A stretch of DNA of 64,000 bases from Tepidimonas taiwanensis (GCF_020162115.1 NZ_CP083911.1:1364001-1428000); one strand, 5' to 3'. Positions 26,309-35,158 are shown, numbered from the stretch's first letter. A program made the numbers and translations. The notes: generated by a model from the letters alone, not told the origin.

Positions 26309-28744
26309 TCAGGACACGGGCGTGAGCTTGGCGACGGCGAGCGCCAGCCACTTCGTGCCGTGGCGGCGGAAGTCCACCTGCGCGCGCGCGTCGGCGCCCT
26401 GCCCTTCGATGGCAAGAACCGTGCCCTCGCCGAACTTGGTGTGAAACACCGCCATCCCGGTGCGGATCTCGGCCCCGCTGGCGCTGACCGCGGGGGCGCT
26501 GCGCGCCGGAGGGGCGGCCAGCGGGACACCCGCCAGGCCCGCCGGCCGCTCGTCCGTCAGGCCGCTGCGGCCCCAGGCCGGCTGCGGCACGCCCGCCGCG
26601 GCCCCGCCCCAGCCACCGAAGCCGCCGAACCCGCCGGATGCACGCGCCCGCGGCGGGCTGAGCCACTGCAGGCTCTCCGCCGGCAATTCGTCCAGAAAGC
26701 GGCTCGGGATGTGGTAGCGCGTCTGCCCGTGCAGCAGCCGCGTCTGCGCATGCGTCAGGTACAGCCGCCGGCGCGCGCGGGTGATCGCCACATACATCAA
26801 CCGCCGCTCCTCCTCCAGCCCGTCGACGCTGGAGAGGCTGTTGTCGTGCGGGAACAGCCCCTCTTCCAGCCCCGTGATGAAGACCGCGTCGAACTCCAGC
26901 CCCTTGGCCGCGTGGACGGTCATCAGCTGCACCGCGGCCTGCCCGGCCTGCGCCTGATGGTCGCCGGCCTCCAGCGCCGCGTGGGTCAGGAACGCCGCCA
27001 GCGGGCTGAGCGTCTCGCCGGTCTCGGCCTCGACTCCCCCAGCCGTCGCGCCGGCCGCGGGGGCCGGAGTGCCCGTTTCATCGAGCGGCAGCGCCACCGC
27101 GTCGCGGCCAAAGCCCTCCTGGCTGACGAAGCTCTCGGCGGCGTTGACGAGCTCCTGCAGGTTCTCGATGCGCTCGGCCCCTTCGCGCTCGGCGCGGTAG
27201 TGCTCCAGCAGCCCGCTGTCGGCGAGCACGCCCTCGATGATCTCGCGCAGCGGGCGGCCGACGCTGCGCTCGCGCATCACGTCCAACCGGGCGACGAACG
27301 CCCCGAGCGCCGCTCCGCCACGCCCGCCGATGGCCGTCACCGCGTCATGCAGCGAGCAGCCGGCGTCGCGCGCCGCCTGCTGCAGCTGCTCGATGGTGCG
27401 CGCGCCGATGCCGCGCGGCGGGAAGTTGACCACGCGCAAAAAGCTCGTGTCGTCGTGCGGGTTCTCCAGCAGGCGCAGGTACGCCAGCGCGTGCTTGATC
27501 TCGGCCCGCTCGAAAAAGCGCAAGCCTCCGTACACCCGGTACGGGATGCCGGCGTTGAACAGCGCGCCCTCGATCGCGCGGCTTTGCGCGTTGCTGCGGT
27601 AGAGCACGGCGATTTCGTGCGGCGGAATGCCGTCGTTGCGGGTGAGCTGTCGGATTTCATCCACCACCCACTGCGCCTCCTCGTGGTCGCTGGGCAGCTC
27701 GACGACGCGCAGGCGCTCGCCCTCGCCTTGCTCGGTGCGCAGATTTTTGCCCAGCCGCTGGCGGTTGTGGTCGATCAGGTGGTTGGCCGCGTGCAGGATG
27801 TGGCCGACGCTGCGGTAGTTGCGCTCGAGCTTGATCGGCTCGGCGATGCCGAACTCGCGCACGAAGTCGCGCATATTGCCCACGCGCGCACCGCGGAAGG
27901 CGTAGATGCTTTGGTCGTCGTCGCCAACCGCCATCACCGCGTTGCCGCACGGCACGAAGCGCCCGTCCACCTCGTGGCCGGCGAGCTGCTTGATCCACGC
28001 GTACTGCAGCCGGTTGGTGTCCTGGAACTCGTCGATCAGCAGGTGGCGGAAGCGCCGCTGGTAGTGCACGCGCAGCGGCTCGTGATCGCGCAGCAGCTCG
28101 TAAGAGCGCAGCATCAGCTCGCCAAAATCGACCACGCCCTCGCGCTGGCACTGGGCCTCGTACGCCTGGTAGAGCTCGACCTGCAGGCGCTCCAGGTCAT
28201 TGCGCGCCGGCAGGTGGTGGGGACGCAGCCCGTCCTCCTTGGCCCCGGCGATGAACCACTGCAGCTCTTTGGGCTTGACGCGCTCCTCGTCGATGTTGAG
28301 GGCCTTGAGCAGCCGCTTGATGGCGCTGAGCTGGTCCTGCGTGTCCAGGATCTGGAAGGTGGCCGGCAGTCCGGCGAGCTGGTGGTGCGCGCGCAGCAGG
28401 CGGTGGCACAGGCCGTGAAAGGTCCCGATCCACATCCCGCGCACGTTCAGTGGCAGCAGCGCCGACAGACGCGTGAGCATCTCCCGGGCCGCCTTGTTCG
28501 TGAACGTCACGGCCAGGATGCCGCCGGGCGTGGCCTGTCCGGTGGCGAGCAGCCACGCGATGCGGGTGGTCAGCACGCGCGTCTTGCCGGAGCCGGCCCC
28601 GGCCAGCACCAGCGCGTGCACCGGCGGCAGCGTGACGGCAGCGAGCTGCTCCGGGTTGAGGTCGCGCAGCAGCGGGTGGTCGGGGGGCAGGGACGGGGCG
28701 TTGCTGAAGGCCGGCGTCCCCCCGCCGGCAAACGGATCGGTCAT
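26309..28744 (-). CDS. uvrD: DNA helicase II (UvrD/PcrA)
   Basis: SF1A 3'-5' helicase that displaces excised strands in nucleotide-excision and mismatch repair. The 811-residue protein has the Q motif in LNPEQLAAV, Walker A GAGSGKTRVL, motif Ia (TFTNKAAREM), motif II (LIDEFQDTN), motif III (AVGDDDQSIYAFRGA), motif IV (NYRS), motif V (MTVHAAKGLEFD) and motif VI (VAITRARRRLYL). It is about 90 residues longer than E. coli UvrD, mainly through Gly/Ala/Pro-rich linkers near residues 605-625 and 710-765. The C-terminal domain of about 40 residues (GMAVFHTKFGEGTVLAIEG) is the RNA-polymerase-binding Tudor-like fold of PcrA/UvrD. No LexA box is seen upstream. Confidence 0.97.
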   Translation of the reverse strand: MTDPFAGGGTPAFSNAPSLPPDHPLLRDLNPEQLAAVTLPPVHALVLAGAGSGKTRVLTTRIAWLLATGQATPGGILAVTFTNKAAREMLTRLSALLPLNVRGMWIGTFHGLCHRLLRAHHQLAGLPATFQILDTQDQLSAIKRLLKALNIDEERVKPKELQWFIAGAKEDGLRPHHLPARNDLERLQVELYQAYEAQCQREGVVDFGELMLRSYELLRDHEPLRVHYQRRFRHLLIDEFQDTNRLQYAWIKQLAGHEVDGRFVPCGNAVMAVGDDDQSIYAFRGARVGNMRDFVREFGIAEPIKLERNYRSVGHILHAANHLIDHNRQRLGKNLRTEQGEGERLRVVELPSDHEEAQWVVDEIRQLTRNDGIPPHEIAVLYRSNAQSRAIEGALFNAGIPYRVYGGLRFFERAEIKHALAYLRLLENPHDDTSFLRVVNFPPRGIGARTIEQLQQAARDAGCSLHDAVTAIGGRGGAALGAFVARLDVMRERSVGRPLREIIEGVLADSGLLEHYRAEREGAERIENLQELVNAAESFVSQEGFGRDAVALPLDETGTPAPAAGATAGGVEAETGETLSPLAAFLTHAALEAGDHQAQAGQAAVQLMTVHAAKGLEFDAVFITGLEEGLFPHDNSLSSVDGLEEERRLMYVAITRARRRLYLTHAQTRLLHGQTRYHIPSRFLDELPAESLQWLSPPRARASGGFGGFGGWGGAAAGVPQPAWGRSGLTDERPAGLAGVPLAAPPARSAPAVSASGAEIRTGMAVFHTKFGEGTVLAIEGQGADARAQVDFRRHGTKWLALAVAKLTPVS

Positions 28745-28766
28745 GCCGCGATTGTAGGCAGCGGGG

Positions 28767-29723
28767 TCAGTCGCGCCGCCGCAGCGGGGGCTCGAGCGTG
28801 ATCTCGACGCGGCGGTTCAGCGCGCGGCCCTCGGGCGTGTCGTTGGGAGCCAGCGGCCGCGTGTCGGCGTAGCCGGTGGCGCGCAGCCGCGTGGGGTTCA
28901 GGCCACGTGCCTCGAGGTGCCGCACCACACTGCTCGCGCGCGCGGCGGAGAGCTCCCAGTTCGACGGAAACCGCGCGGTCTGGATCGGCACGTTGTCCGT
29001 GTGTCCCTCGACGACGATGGTGTAGTCCGGCACACGGTTCATCGCCGGCAGCAGCCGGTCGATGACGGCCAGACCCGATGGTGTGAGCGTCGCCTCGCCG
29101 GAGGCGAACAACACCTCCGACGGGATGCGAAAACTCACCCCCTCGTCGCGCACGAGCATTTCGATGTCCTTGCCAAGGTCGCCCAGCGGCACGGTCGGGG
29201 CAGTGCCGGCACCCGGCGCCGTAGACGGCACCGCCGGCCCGCCAGGCGCGGTGGACGGGGCATCGGGTGCGCGCTGCTCGCTGGGGTGCGTACCGGGGCC
29301 GGGGGTCGCCGCCGGCAACCCGATCGGCGGCACGATGCTGCCCCCGCCGCCCGGCAGCGGTTGCCCCGCGCTCGGGGCAGCCTGACCCTGCGCCTCGGCC
29401 CGGCCCAGCGGGGGCTTGCGCGCGATCGGCTCGGAAAACGCCAGCATCAGCACCAGCATCACGAGCAGCAGCGTCATCACGTCCAGATACGTGATGAGCC
29501 AGCCCTCCTCCTCCGGCACGGCGTCGGGCTCCGCGTGCCAGCGTTGAAAGCGGCCCTTCTGCAGCACGGGCGGGCGGGGGGTGGCCATCGCGGGCTTCGC
29601 CCCCGCACCGGCCGAGACGCCGGGCAGCGGCGCTGCAGCGCCCGCCGCGGCCGCCCCCGCTCCGTTGGCGCGGGCAGCCTGTAGCGCCTTGGCCAGCGCG
29701 TCGTGCAGCTCCCGCTCGTTCAC
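28767..29723 (-). CDS. motB: MotB-like flagellar stator protein with OmpA peptidoglycan-binding domain
   Basis: Stator subunit that anchors the ion channel to peptidoglycan. The 318-residue product has a long Ala/Gly/Pro-rich cytoplasmic N-terminus (1-72, against ~25 in E. coli MotB). A single membrane helix (75-97) carries Asp81 in TYLDVMTLLL, the ion-carrying residue of MotB. A Pro/Thr/Gly-rich linker (100-188) leads to the OmpA-like domain (190-310) with VVEGHTDNVPI and the NRRVEI end. I start it at a GTG (29723) because that codon overlaps the motA stop (GTGA) and no ATG fits. It is paired with motA, with no flagellar genes nearby. The gene could equally be a MotD/PomB-type second stator. 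Confidence 0.88.
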   Translation of the reverse strand: MNERELHDALAKALQAARANGAGAAAAGAAAPLPGVSAGAGAKPAMATPRPPVLQKGRFQRWHAEPDAVPEEEGWLITYLDVMTLLLVMLVLMLAFSEPIARKPPLGRAEAQGQAAPSAGQPLPGGGGSIVPPIGLPAATPGPGTHPSEQRAPDAPSTAPGGPAVPSTAPGAGTAPTVPLGDLGKDIEMLVRDEGVSFRIPSEVLFASGEATLTPSGLAVIDRLLPAMNRVPDYTIVVEGHTDNVPIQTARFPSNWELSAARASSVVRHLEARGLNPTRLRATGYADTRPLAPNDTPEGRALNRRVEITLEPPLRRRD

Positions 29724-30589
29724 GTGGATCGCCCTCCGCCACGGTTGGCCGGGCGTGCCCCCGCCGCCGTCGGACCGACGCCGCCGCCGGCGCCCGCCCC
29801 CACCGCCGTGCGGTCGGTGCTGTCGCGGATCTCGTCCTCGCGGTGGGCGACGAAGGAGTTCAGCGTCTCGCGCATCAGCGACGGGCTGCGCCGCGCGCAC
29901 ATCATCGAGATGCCCTGCAGCACCATGTTCATCAGCACGACGCGCTGCTCGGTGCGGCGCTCGAGCTTCACCGCCACCGGCTTGAAGATCAGGTTCGCCA
30001 GCAGAATGCCGTAGAACGTCGTCATCAGCGCCACCGCCAGATGGCGGCCGATGACGACCAGATCGCCGCTGGCGACGACGTCCATCAAGTTGATGAGGCC
30101 CACCAACGTCCCGATCATCCCGAACGCCGGTGCATAGTTGGCCATCACGCGAAAGAGCTGCGCCTCGGCCGCCTCCTTGGCCTTCATGCGCGAGATGCGC
30201 CACTGCAGCAGGTCGAGGATGTCCTCCTCCGGGATGCGGTCGATGACGAGCTGCACCCCGGTGCGCAGAAACGGGTTGGAGATGCGCGGCAGCGCCTTTT
30301 CCACGAGCACCGGATCGTCGCGCATCCACAGGCGCGACACGTCCACCAGCTCCTCGATGTCGCGCTCGGTGTAGAGCCGCTCGTTGCGCATCACGGTGCC
30401 GATGAGCTTGAACACCCGCAGCACCTCGCCCATCGGGTAGCTCAGAAACGTCGCGGCCATCGTCCCCACCAGCACGATGCCGATGCTGGGCAGGTCGATG
30501 AACAGCCACGGATCGTCCGCGGCGAAAAAGATGAGGACACCCAGCAGCACGACGCTGGCGATCATGCCGATCAGGGTCGAGGGATTCAT
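29720..30589 (-). CDS. motA: MotA/PomA-like flagellar stator channel protein
   Basis: Membrane subunit of the stator that turns the flagellar rotor with an ion flux. The 289-residue protein has four hydrophobic segments (about 4-22, 33-50, 150-172 and 184-205). The conserved proline-containing third segment is NYAPAFGMIGTLVGLINL (Pro154), and the cytoplasmic loop between helices 2 and 3 has charged residues (RNERLYTERDIEEL and following). The length and the compact loop resemble the MotC/PomA group. The last ~30 residues are Gly/Ala-rich and not family-like. The stop codon overlaps the motB GTG start. Start ATG 30589; divergent from guaC. Confidence 0.9.
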   Translation of the reverse strand: MNPSTLIGMIASVVLLGVLIFFAADDPWLFIDLPSIGIVLVGTMAATFLSYPMGEVLRVFKLIGTVMRNERLYTERDIEELVDVSRLWMRDDPVLVEKALPRISNPFLRTGVQLVIDRIPEEDILDLLQWRISRMKAKEAAEAQLFRVMANYAPAFGMIGTLVGLINLMDVVASGDLVVIGRHLAVALMTTFYGILLANLIFKPVAVKLERRTEQRVVLMNMVLQGISMMCARRSPSLMRETLNSFVAHREDEIRDSTDRTAVGAGAGGGVGPTAAGARPANRGGGRST

Positions 30590-30912
30590 CGACGGCACTC
30601 CAAACGAGAGGCGGGGCCCGCGCCAACGCCGCGCAGTGCCGGCCACGCCGGGCGGCGCGCCCGGCCGCCCCTGGGGACCTATTGTGCCCCAGCGCCGCGG
30701 GCTGGGATAGAATCGGTCACCGGGCCACGCGAGCGCGCCCGGTTTTTGTCTGCTCGGCGCCACCATCGGGCCGCCGATCGCAACGGCACCGCCCCCGCCT
30801 CGCCCCCTGCCTGCAGCCATTGGGCCGCGCACTGCCCCAACGCGCCGCCTCCGTCCCGCGCCCCCCGTTGTGTCATCCCCGCGGGACGGCCGTCCACACA
30901 GGAGCCCAACGC
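30590..30912. other. 323-bp divergent intergenic region between motA and guaC
   Basis: There is no gene here. It must hold the motA promoter on the minus strand. For guaC it holds a TAGAAT -10 element (30708-30713), a perfect stem CTGGGG/CCCCAG just upstream (30671-30676 with 30687-30692), a terminator-like hairpin with a T-run (30719-30747), and then about 165 bases of very C-rich, G-poor sequence up to the guaC ATG. A C-rich, weakly structured leader is the kind of RNA that Rho binds. Confidence 0.55.
30719..30747 (+). terminator. Terminator-like hairpin in the guaC leader
   Basis: ACCGGGC (30719-30725) pairs exactly with GCCCGGT (30737-30743), with an 11-base loop, and is followed by TTTTT (30743-30747). 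It reads on the plus strand, 166 bp before guaC. No plus-strand gene lies upstream (motA is on the minus strand), so it cannot be an ordinary gene end. It could be an attenuator of guaC or a block on antisense transcription entering from motA. Confidence 0.6.
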
Positions 30913-31890
30913 ATGGATATCTTCGACTACGACAACGTGCTGCTGCTGCCACGCAAGTGCCGCGTGAACAGCCGCAGCGAATGCGACACCTCGGTCGAGT
31001 TTGGCGGCCGCCGCTTCGTGCTGCCGGTGGTGCCGGCGAACATGAAGACCGTGATCGACGAGCCCATCGCCGAGTACCTGGCGGCCAACGGCTACTTCTA
31101 CGTGATGCACCGCTTCGACCTCGACAGCGTCGCGTTCGCGAAACGCATGCGCGAGCGGGGGCTGTTCGTCTCGATCAGCTCTGGCGTCAAGGACGCCGAC
31201 CGGGCGGTGATCGACCGCCTCGCGGCCGAAGGCGTCGGTGCCGACTACATCACGATCGACATCGCGCACGGTCACGCCGAGAGCGTGCGGCGCATGATCG
31301 CCTACATCAAGGAGCACCTGCCGCAGACCTTCGTGATCGCGGGCAACGTCGGCACGCCCGAGGCCGTGATCGACCTGGAGAACTGGGGGGCGGACGCGAC
31401 CAAGGTCGGCATCGGCCCGGGCAAGGTGTGCATCACGCGGCTGAAAACGGGCTTTGGCACCGGCGGCTGGCAGCTCTCGGCGCTGAAGTGGTGCGCCCGC
31501 GTGGCCACCAAGCCCATCATCGCCGATGGCGGCATCCGCCACCACGGCGACATCGCCAAGAGCGTGCGCTTCGGCGCGGCGATGGTGATGATCGGCTCGC
31601 TGTTCGCCGGGCACGAGGAGTCGCCCGGTGCCACGGTCGAGGTCGACGGCAAGCTGTACAAAGAGTACTACGGGTCGGCCAGCGACTTCAACAAGGGCGA
31701 GTACAAGCACGTGGAGGGCAAGCGCATCCTCGAGCCGATCAAGGGCAAACTCGCCGACACGCTGCGCGAGATGCGCGAGGACTTGCAAAGCTCCATCAGC
31801 TACGCCGGCGGGCGCGTGCTGGCCGACCTGCGCAAGGTCAACTACGTCATCCTCGGCGGCGAAAACGCGGGCGAACACCTGCTGATGTGA
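30913..31890 (+). CDS. guaC: GMP reductase
   Basis: Converts GMP to IMP with NADPH, linking guanine salvage back to adenine nucleotides. The 325-residue barrel protein starts MDIFDYDNVLLLPRK, has the catalytic Cys173 in GIGPGKVCITR, and continues with TGFGTGGWQLSA. It lacks the CBS domains of IMP dehydrogenase. The length and the loop GSASDFNKGEYKHVEGK fit the shorter GuaC type common in Firmicutes and some Betaproteobacteria. A GGAG ribosome site (CAGGAGCCC) precedes the ATG. The leader contains a terminator-like hairpin, so expression may be controlled by attenuation. Confidence 0.93.
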   Translation: MDIFDYDNVLLLPRKCRVNSRSECDTSVEFGGRRFVLPVVPANMKTVIDEPIAEYLAANGYFYVMHRFDLDSVAFAKRMRERGLFVSISSGVKDADRAVIDRLAAEGVGADYITIDIAHGHAESVRRMIAYIKEHLPQTFVIAGNVGTPEAVIDLENWGADATKVGIGPGKVCITRLKTGFGTGGWQLSALKWCARVATKPIIADGGIRHHGDIAKSVRFGAAMVMIGSLFAGHEESPGATVEVDGKLYKEYYGSASDFNKGEYKHVEGKRILEPIKGKLADTLREMREDLQSSISYAGGRVLADLRKVNYVILGGENAGEHLLM

Positions 31891-31926
31891 CGCCGGGGCG
31901 GACGCCGCCCCAAGCTGTCTCCTCTA

Positions 31927-31945
31927 CGGGGTGCGGTGCACCCCG
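31927..31945. terminator. Perfect short-loop hairpin between convergent guaC and DEAD-box helicase genes
   Basis: CGGGGTGC, loop GGT, GCACCCCG: an 8-bp perfect stem 37 bp after the guaC stop and 46 bp from the helicase stop. There is no T-run on either side, so intrinsic termination is uncertain. Its position is the same as that of the hairpins after argA and gdhA. Confidence 0.42.
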
Positions 31946-31990
31946 ATATTCGCACACCCGATCGGCCGCCCCGCGCCGGCCGGTTTGCGC

Positions 31991-33352
31991 TCAGCGGGCC
32001 GCCGGCCGGCGGGCCGCGGCGAATTCGGCGCGTTGGGCGCGCGGCGCGCCCGAACGGCCCGCCCATCCCCGGTTGCCGTCGGGGCGGCGGCCGTGGCGCG
32101 GTGCCTCCGGCAGCCGCTGCGGCTCGAGGCCGGGAATCGTCAGCGCCGGAATCGGCTGGCGGCTGAACGCTTCGATCGCGCCGATGCGGCGGCGGTCGCG
32201 CGGCTCGGCCATCGTGACGGCCAGCCCGCGGCGCCCGGCGCGGCCGGTACGGCCGATGCGGTGCACGTAGTCCTCGGCCTTCATCGGCAGACCGTAGTTG
32301 AACACGTGGGTGATGGTGGGCACGTCGATGCCGCGCGCGGCGACGTCGGTGGCCACGAGGATGCGTACCTGCCCCTGGCGCAGCGCCTGCAGCCGGCGGT
32401 TGCGCAGACCCTGGCTCAGCGCGCCGTGCAGCGCGACGGCGGCAAAGCCGGCTTGCTGCAGATCCTGCGCGAGTTCGTCGCATTCGATCTGCGTGCTGGC
32501 GAAGACGATGGCCTGCTCGATGGCCTCGTCCCGCAACCAGTGATCGAGCACGCGGCGCTTGTGCGACGGGCTGTCGCACCAATATAGGCGCTGCTCGATG
32601 TGGGTGTGGCGGTCCTGCGCGGTCTCCAGCGCCACGCGCTGCGGATCGCGCATGATGCGCGCGGCCAGCGCCTGGATGCGCGGCGCGAAGGTGGCGCTGA
32701 ACATCAGGGTCTGGCGCCGGCTCTCGGTCAGGCGGTGGATCTCGGCCAGGTCCTCGGCAAAGCCGAGGTCGAGCATGCGGTCCGCCTCGTCGAGGACGAC
32801 GTGCTGCACGGCGTCCAGGCGCAGGTGCCCGCCGCGGTGCAGGTCGAGCAGGCGCCCCGGCGTGGCGATCACCACGGCGGCGCCCGCAAGGCGCTGCAGC
32901 TGCACCGGATACGGCATGCCGCCGACGACCGTCGCCACGCGCAGGCCGCGGGTGTGCCGCAGCAGGTCGATGGCGTCGCCGGCCACCTGCTGCGCCAGCT
33001 CGCGGGTGGGGCACAGCACCAGCGCCAGCGGTGCCGCCGGTTCGAAGCGGCCTCGGGCGGGGGCACGACCGCGACGCGCGCCGTCGCGGGGCGCCTCGGC
33101 CACCGGCTGGCGGCTCAGTGCGTCGAGCACGGGCAACAGGTAAGCGGCGGTCTTGCCGCTGCCGGTCTGGCTGGAGACCATCAGGTCGGCGCCACCAGCG
33201 TCGCGGGTCAGCGCGGGCGGGATGGCCGCCGCCTGGACGGGCGTGGGCTGCACGTAGCCGAGGTCGGCGATGGCGCGCAGCAGGGGTTCAGCGAGGTCGA
33301 GCGCGGCAAAGCCGCCGTCGCGGCCGGTGGCCGTGGAGGAAATCGGGTTCAT
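31991..33352 (-). CDS. DEAD-box ATP-dependent RNA helicase (RhlE/SrmB-like)
   Basis: Unwinds RNA duplexes in ribosome assembly or mRNA decay. The 453-residue protein has the whole DEAD-box set in order: Q motif around GYVQPTPVQAAAI, motif I SSQTGSGKT, Ia PTRELAQQ, Ib TPGRLLDL, II DEADRMLDLG, III FSATF, V ATDVAARGID and VI HRIGRTGRAG. The C-terminal tail (about 405-453) is Arg/Gly-rich, as in RhlE proteins that bind RNA loosely. I did not use the upstream in-frame start at 33400: the ATG at 33352 gives MNPISSTATG and the expected distance to the Q motif. Which of several DEAD-box paralogues it is cannot be told. Confidence 0.92.
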   Translation of the reverse strand: MNPISSTATGRDGGFAALDLAEPLLRAIADLGYVQPTPVQAAAIPPALTRDAGGADLMVSSQTGSGKTAAYLLPVLDALSRQPVAEAPRDGARRGRAPARGRFEPAAPLALVLCPTRELAQQVAGDAIDLLRHTRGLRVATVVGGMPYPVQLQRLAGAAVVIATPGRLLDLHRGGHLRLDAVQHVVLDEADRMLDLGFAEDLAEIHRLTESRRQTLMFSATFAPRIQALAARIMRDPQRVALETAQDRHTHIEQRLYWCDSPSHKRRVLDHWLRDEAIEQAIVFASTQIECDELAQDLQQAGFAAVALHGALSQGLRNRRLQALRQGQVRILVATDVAARGIDVPTITHVFNYGLPMKAEDYVHRIGRTGRAGRRGLAVTMAEPRDRRRIGAIEAFSRQPIPALTIPGLEPQRLPEAPRHGRRPDGNRGWAGRSGAPRAQRAEFAAARRPAAR

Positions 33353-33432
33353 CGGTCTATCCGTTGGGTTGTCATCACATCGACCCCCAACGAATCCCAC
33401 CTTGAACGGAAGCGACGAGCAGCAGATGCAAC

Positions 33433-33461
33433 AAAAAAGCGGTGGCAGTCATTGCCACCGC
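33433..33461 (-). terminator. Strong intrinsic terminator after the phosphate transporter gene
   Basis: On the minus strand GCGGTGGCA, loop ATGAC, TGCCACCGC (9-bp perfect stem) is followed by TTTTTT. It lies 28 bp after the pit stop codon and upstream of the DEAD-box gene, cleanly separating the two transcripts. Confidence 0.93.
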
Positions 33462-33488
33462 GCTTCGCATTATGACACAAACGCCGCG

Positions 33489-35096
33489 TCAGCGCGTCAG
33501 CAGCAGCTCCACCACGCGGAACAGCAGCGCCGCGAGCAGCGCCGTCGCGGGCACCGTGACGATCCACGCCGCCACGATACGCAACACGACCGAGCGCTTG
33601 ACGATCTCCTGCTTGTACGCTTTCTTGAAGGCCTTGCGCTCCTTCTTGCTGAACCAGCCCGGCGCGAGTTCGCCGCGGCGCTCCATCTCCTTGGCGCGGC
33701 GCTTCATCTCGGCCAGCATGCGTTTTTTCTCCTCCACCGGGGCGGCCTCGAAGCGCACCAGATAGGCCTCGACCGCCTCGCGGTCCTCGCCCTGGTGGGC
33801 AGCCCGCACCACGGCCTCCATCTTCGCGTAGTTGACCTTGAGCAGCTCGCGCAGAAAGCCGACGCCGAACACCGCGCCGATCGAGACGTGTGTGGTCGAC
33901 ACCGGCATGCCGAGCTGCGACGCCAGGATGACCGTCACGGTGGCCGCCATCGCGATGGCATAGGCGCGCATGCGGTCGAGTTCGGTGATTTCCTTGCCGA
34001 CCGTCATGATCAGCTTGCCGCCGTAGAGGGCCAGGCCCACCGACAACCCGAGCGCCCCGAGGATCAGGATCCACAGCGGGGTGGCGGCCTTGGCCACCAC
34101 GGCACCGTGCAGCACGGCCTCGTAGATCGCCGCCAGCGGACCGATCGCGTTGGCGACGTCGTTGGCACCGTGCGCAAAACTCAGCAGCGCGGCGGCGAAC
34201 ACCAGCGGCCAGGTGAACAGTTCGTTGACCGCGGCCTTCGTGCCCGGCAGCGTCGCGGCGTGACGCGCGATCGGACCGCGCACGACCCAGAAGGTCAGCA
34301 CCGCCACCCCGAAGCCCGCCAGCAGGGCCTGCCAGAAGCCGACCTTCACCACGTTGTTGAGCCCCTTGAGCAGCATGTACGTGGCGAACGCCCACGCCAT
34401 CGCGGCGATCAGCAGCGGCACGCGACGGCCCGCCGCGGCCGCCATGTCGGCCTGGTAGGTGATGGTGCGCTTGGTGATGTATAGCACCGCCGCCGCGACC
34501 GCCCCGCCGAAGAGCGGCGACACGATCCAGCTCGCGACGATGGCGCCGATGGTACCCCAGTTGATGACGGCCCAGCCGCCGGCCGCGATGCCCGCACCGG
34601 CGACGGCGCCGATGATCGAGTGCGTGGTCGACACGGGCGCGCCGAGCACCGTCGCCACGTTCAGCCACAGCGCCCCGGCCAGCAGCGCCGCCAGCATCAG
34701 CCAGGTGAAGCGCTCGGGCTCGGCGAAGTCACGCATCTCGATGATGCCGCCCTTGATGGTGCCGACCACGTCCGCGCCGGCGACGATGGCCCCCAGCGCC
34801 TCGAAGATTGCGGCCAGGACGATTGCGCCGCCGAGGCTGATGGCGCCGGAGCCGACGGGCGGGCCCATGTTGTTGGCGACGTCGTTGGCACCGATGTTCA
34901 TCGCCATGTACGCGCCGACGGCGGCGGCGATGACGAGGAACCACAGCGCTTGGGTCGACAGCCCGGGCAGCGCCTTCACAGAAAGCGCGGCGTACAGCCC
35001 GGCGATCAGGAGCGCGGCGACGGCGGCCGCAAGGCGCAGTGACTGCTCGAGCTGTTCACGTCCCGAGCGCGTGACCGGAGAGAGGATGGCGGACAT
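33489..35096 (-). CDS. pit: PiT-family inorganic phosphate transporter
   Basis: Low-affinity phosphate (metal-phosphate):proton symporter in the inner membrane. The 535-residue protein has two inverted repeats, each with the PiT signature: GANDVANNMGPPVGSGA in the N-terminal half and HGANDVANAIGPLAA in the C-terminal half. The paired PVSTTHS and PVSTTHVSIGA motifs are also present. A ~100-residue hydrophilic, Lys/Glu-rich segment (about 400-500) precedes the last helix, as in E. coli PitA. No DUF47/PhoU-like partner is adjacent. Start ATG 35096 has no Shine-Dalgarno sequence and sits just after a perfect inverted repeat (35107-35129). Confidence 0.95.
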   Translation of the reverse strand: MSAILSPVTRSGREQLEQSLRLAAAVAALLIAGLYAALSVKALPGLSTQALWFLVIAAAVGAYMAMNIGANDVANNMGPPVGSGAISLGGAIVLAAIFEALGAIVAGADVVGTIKGGIIEMRDFAEPERFTWLMLAALLAGALWLNVATVLGAPVSTTHSIIGAVAGAGIAAGGWAVINWGTIGAIVASWIVSPLFGGAVAAAVLYITKRTITYQADMAAAAGRRVPLLIAAMAWAFATYMLLKGLNNVVKVGFWQALLAGFGVAVLTFWVVRGPIARHAATLPGTKAAVNELFTWPLVFAAALLSFAHGANDVANAIGPLAAIYEAVLHGAVVAKAATPLWILILGALGLSVGLALYGGKLIMTVGKEITELDRMRAYAIAMAATVTVILASQLGMPVSTTHVSIGAVFGVGFLRELLKVNYAKMEAVVRAAHQGEDREAVEAYLVRFEAAPVEEKKRMLAEMKRRAKEMERRGELAPGWFSKKERKAFKKAYKQEIVKRSVVLRIVAAWIVTVPATALLAALLFRVVELLLTR

Positions 35097-35106
35097 GATG
35101 ACGTGT

Positions 35107-35135
35107 CACGGAATGGTCAAAATTCCGTGAGCATA
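35107..35135 (-). promoter_or_regulatory. Inverted repeat and -10 element at the pit start
   Basis: CACGGAAT, seven bases, ATTCCGTG (35107-35129) is a perfect 8-bp inverted repeat. A TATGCT hexamer on the minus strand (35130-35135) abuts it, so the transcription start would fall inside the repeat, about 27 bases before the ATG. It may be an operator or a 5' stem-loop. No good -35 is visible. Confidence 0.45.
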
Positions 35136-35158
35136 CACCGGGCCGCTGGGGCGGCCAT

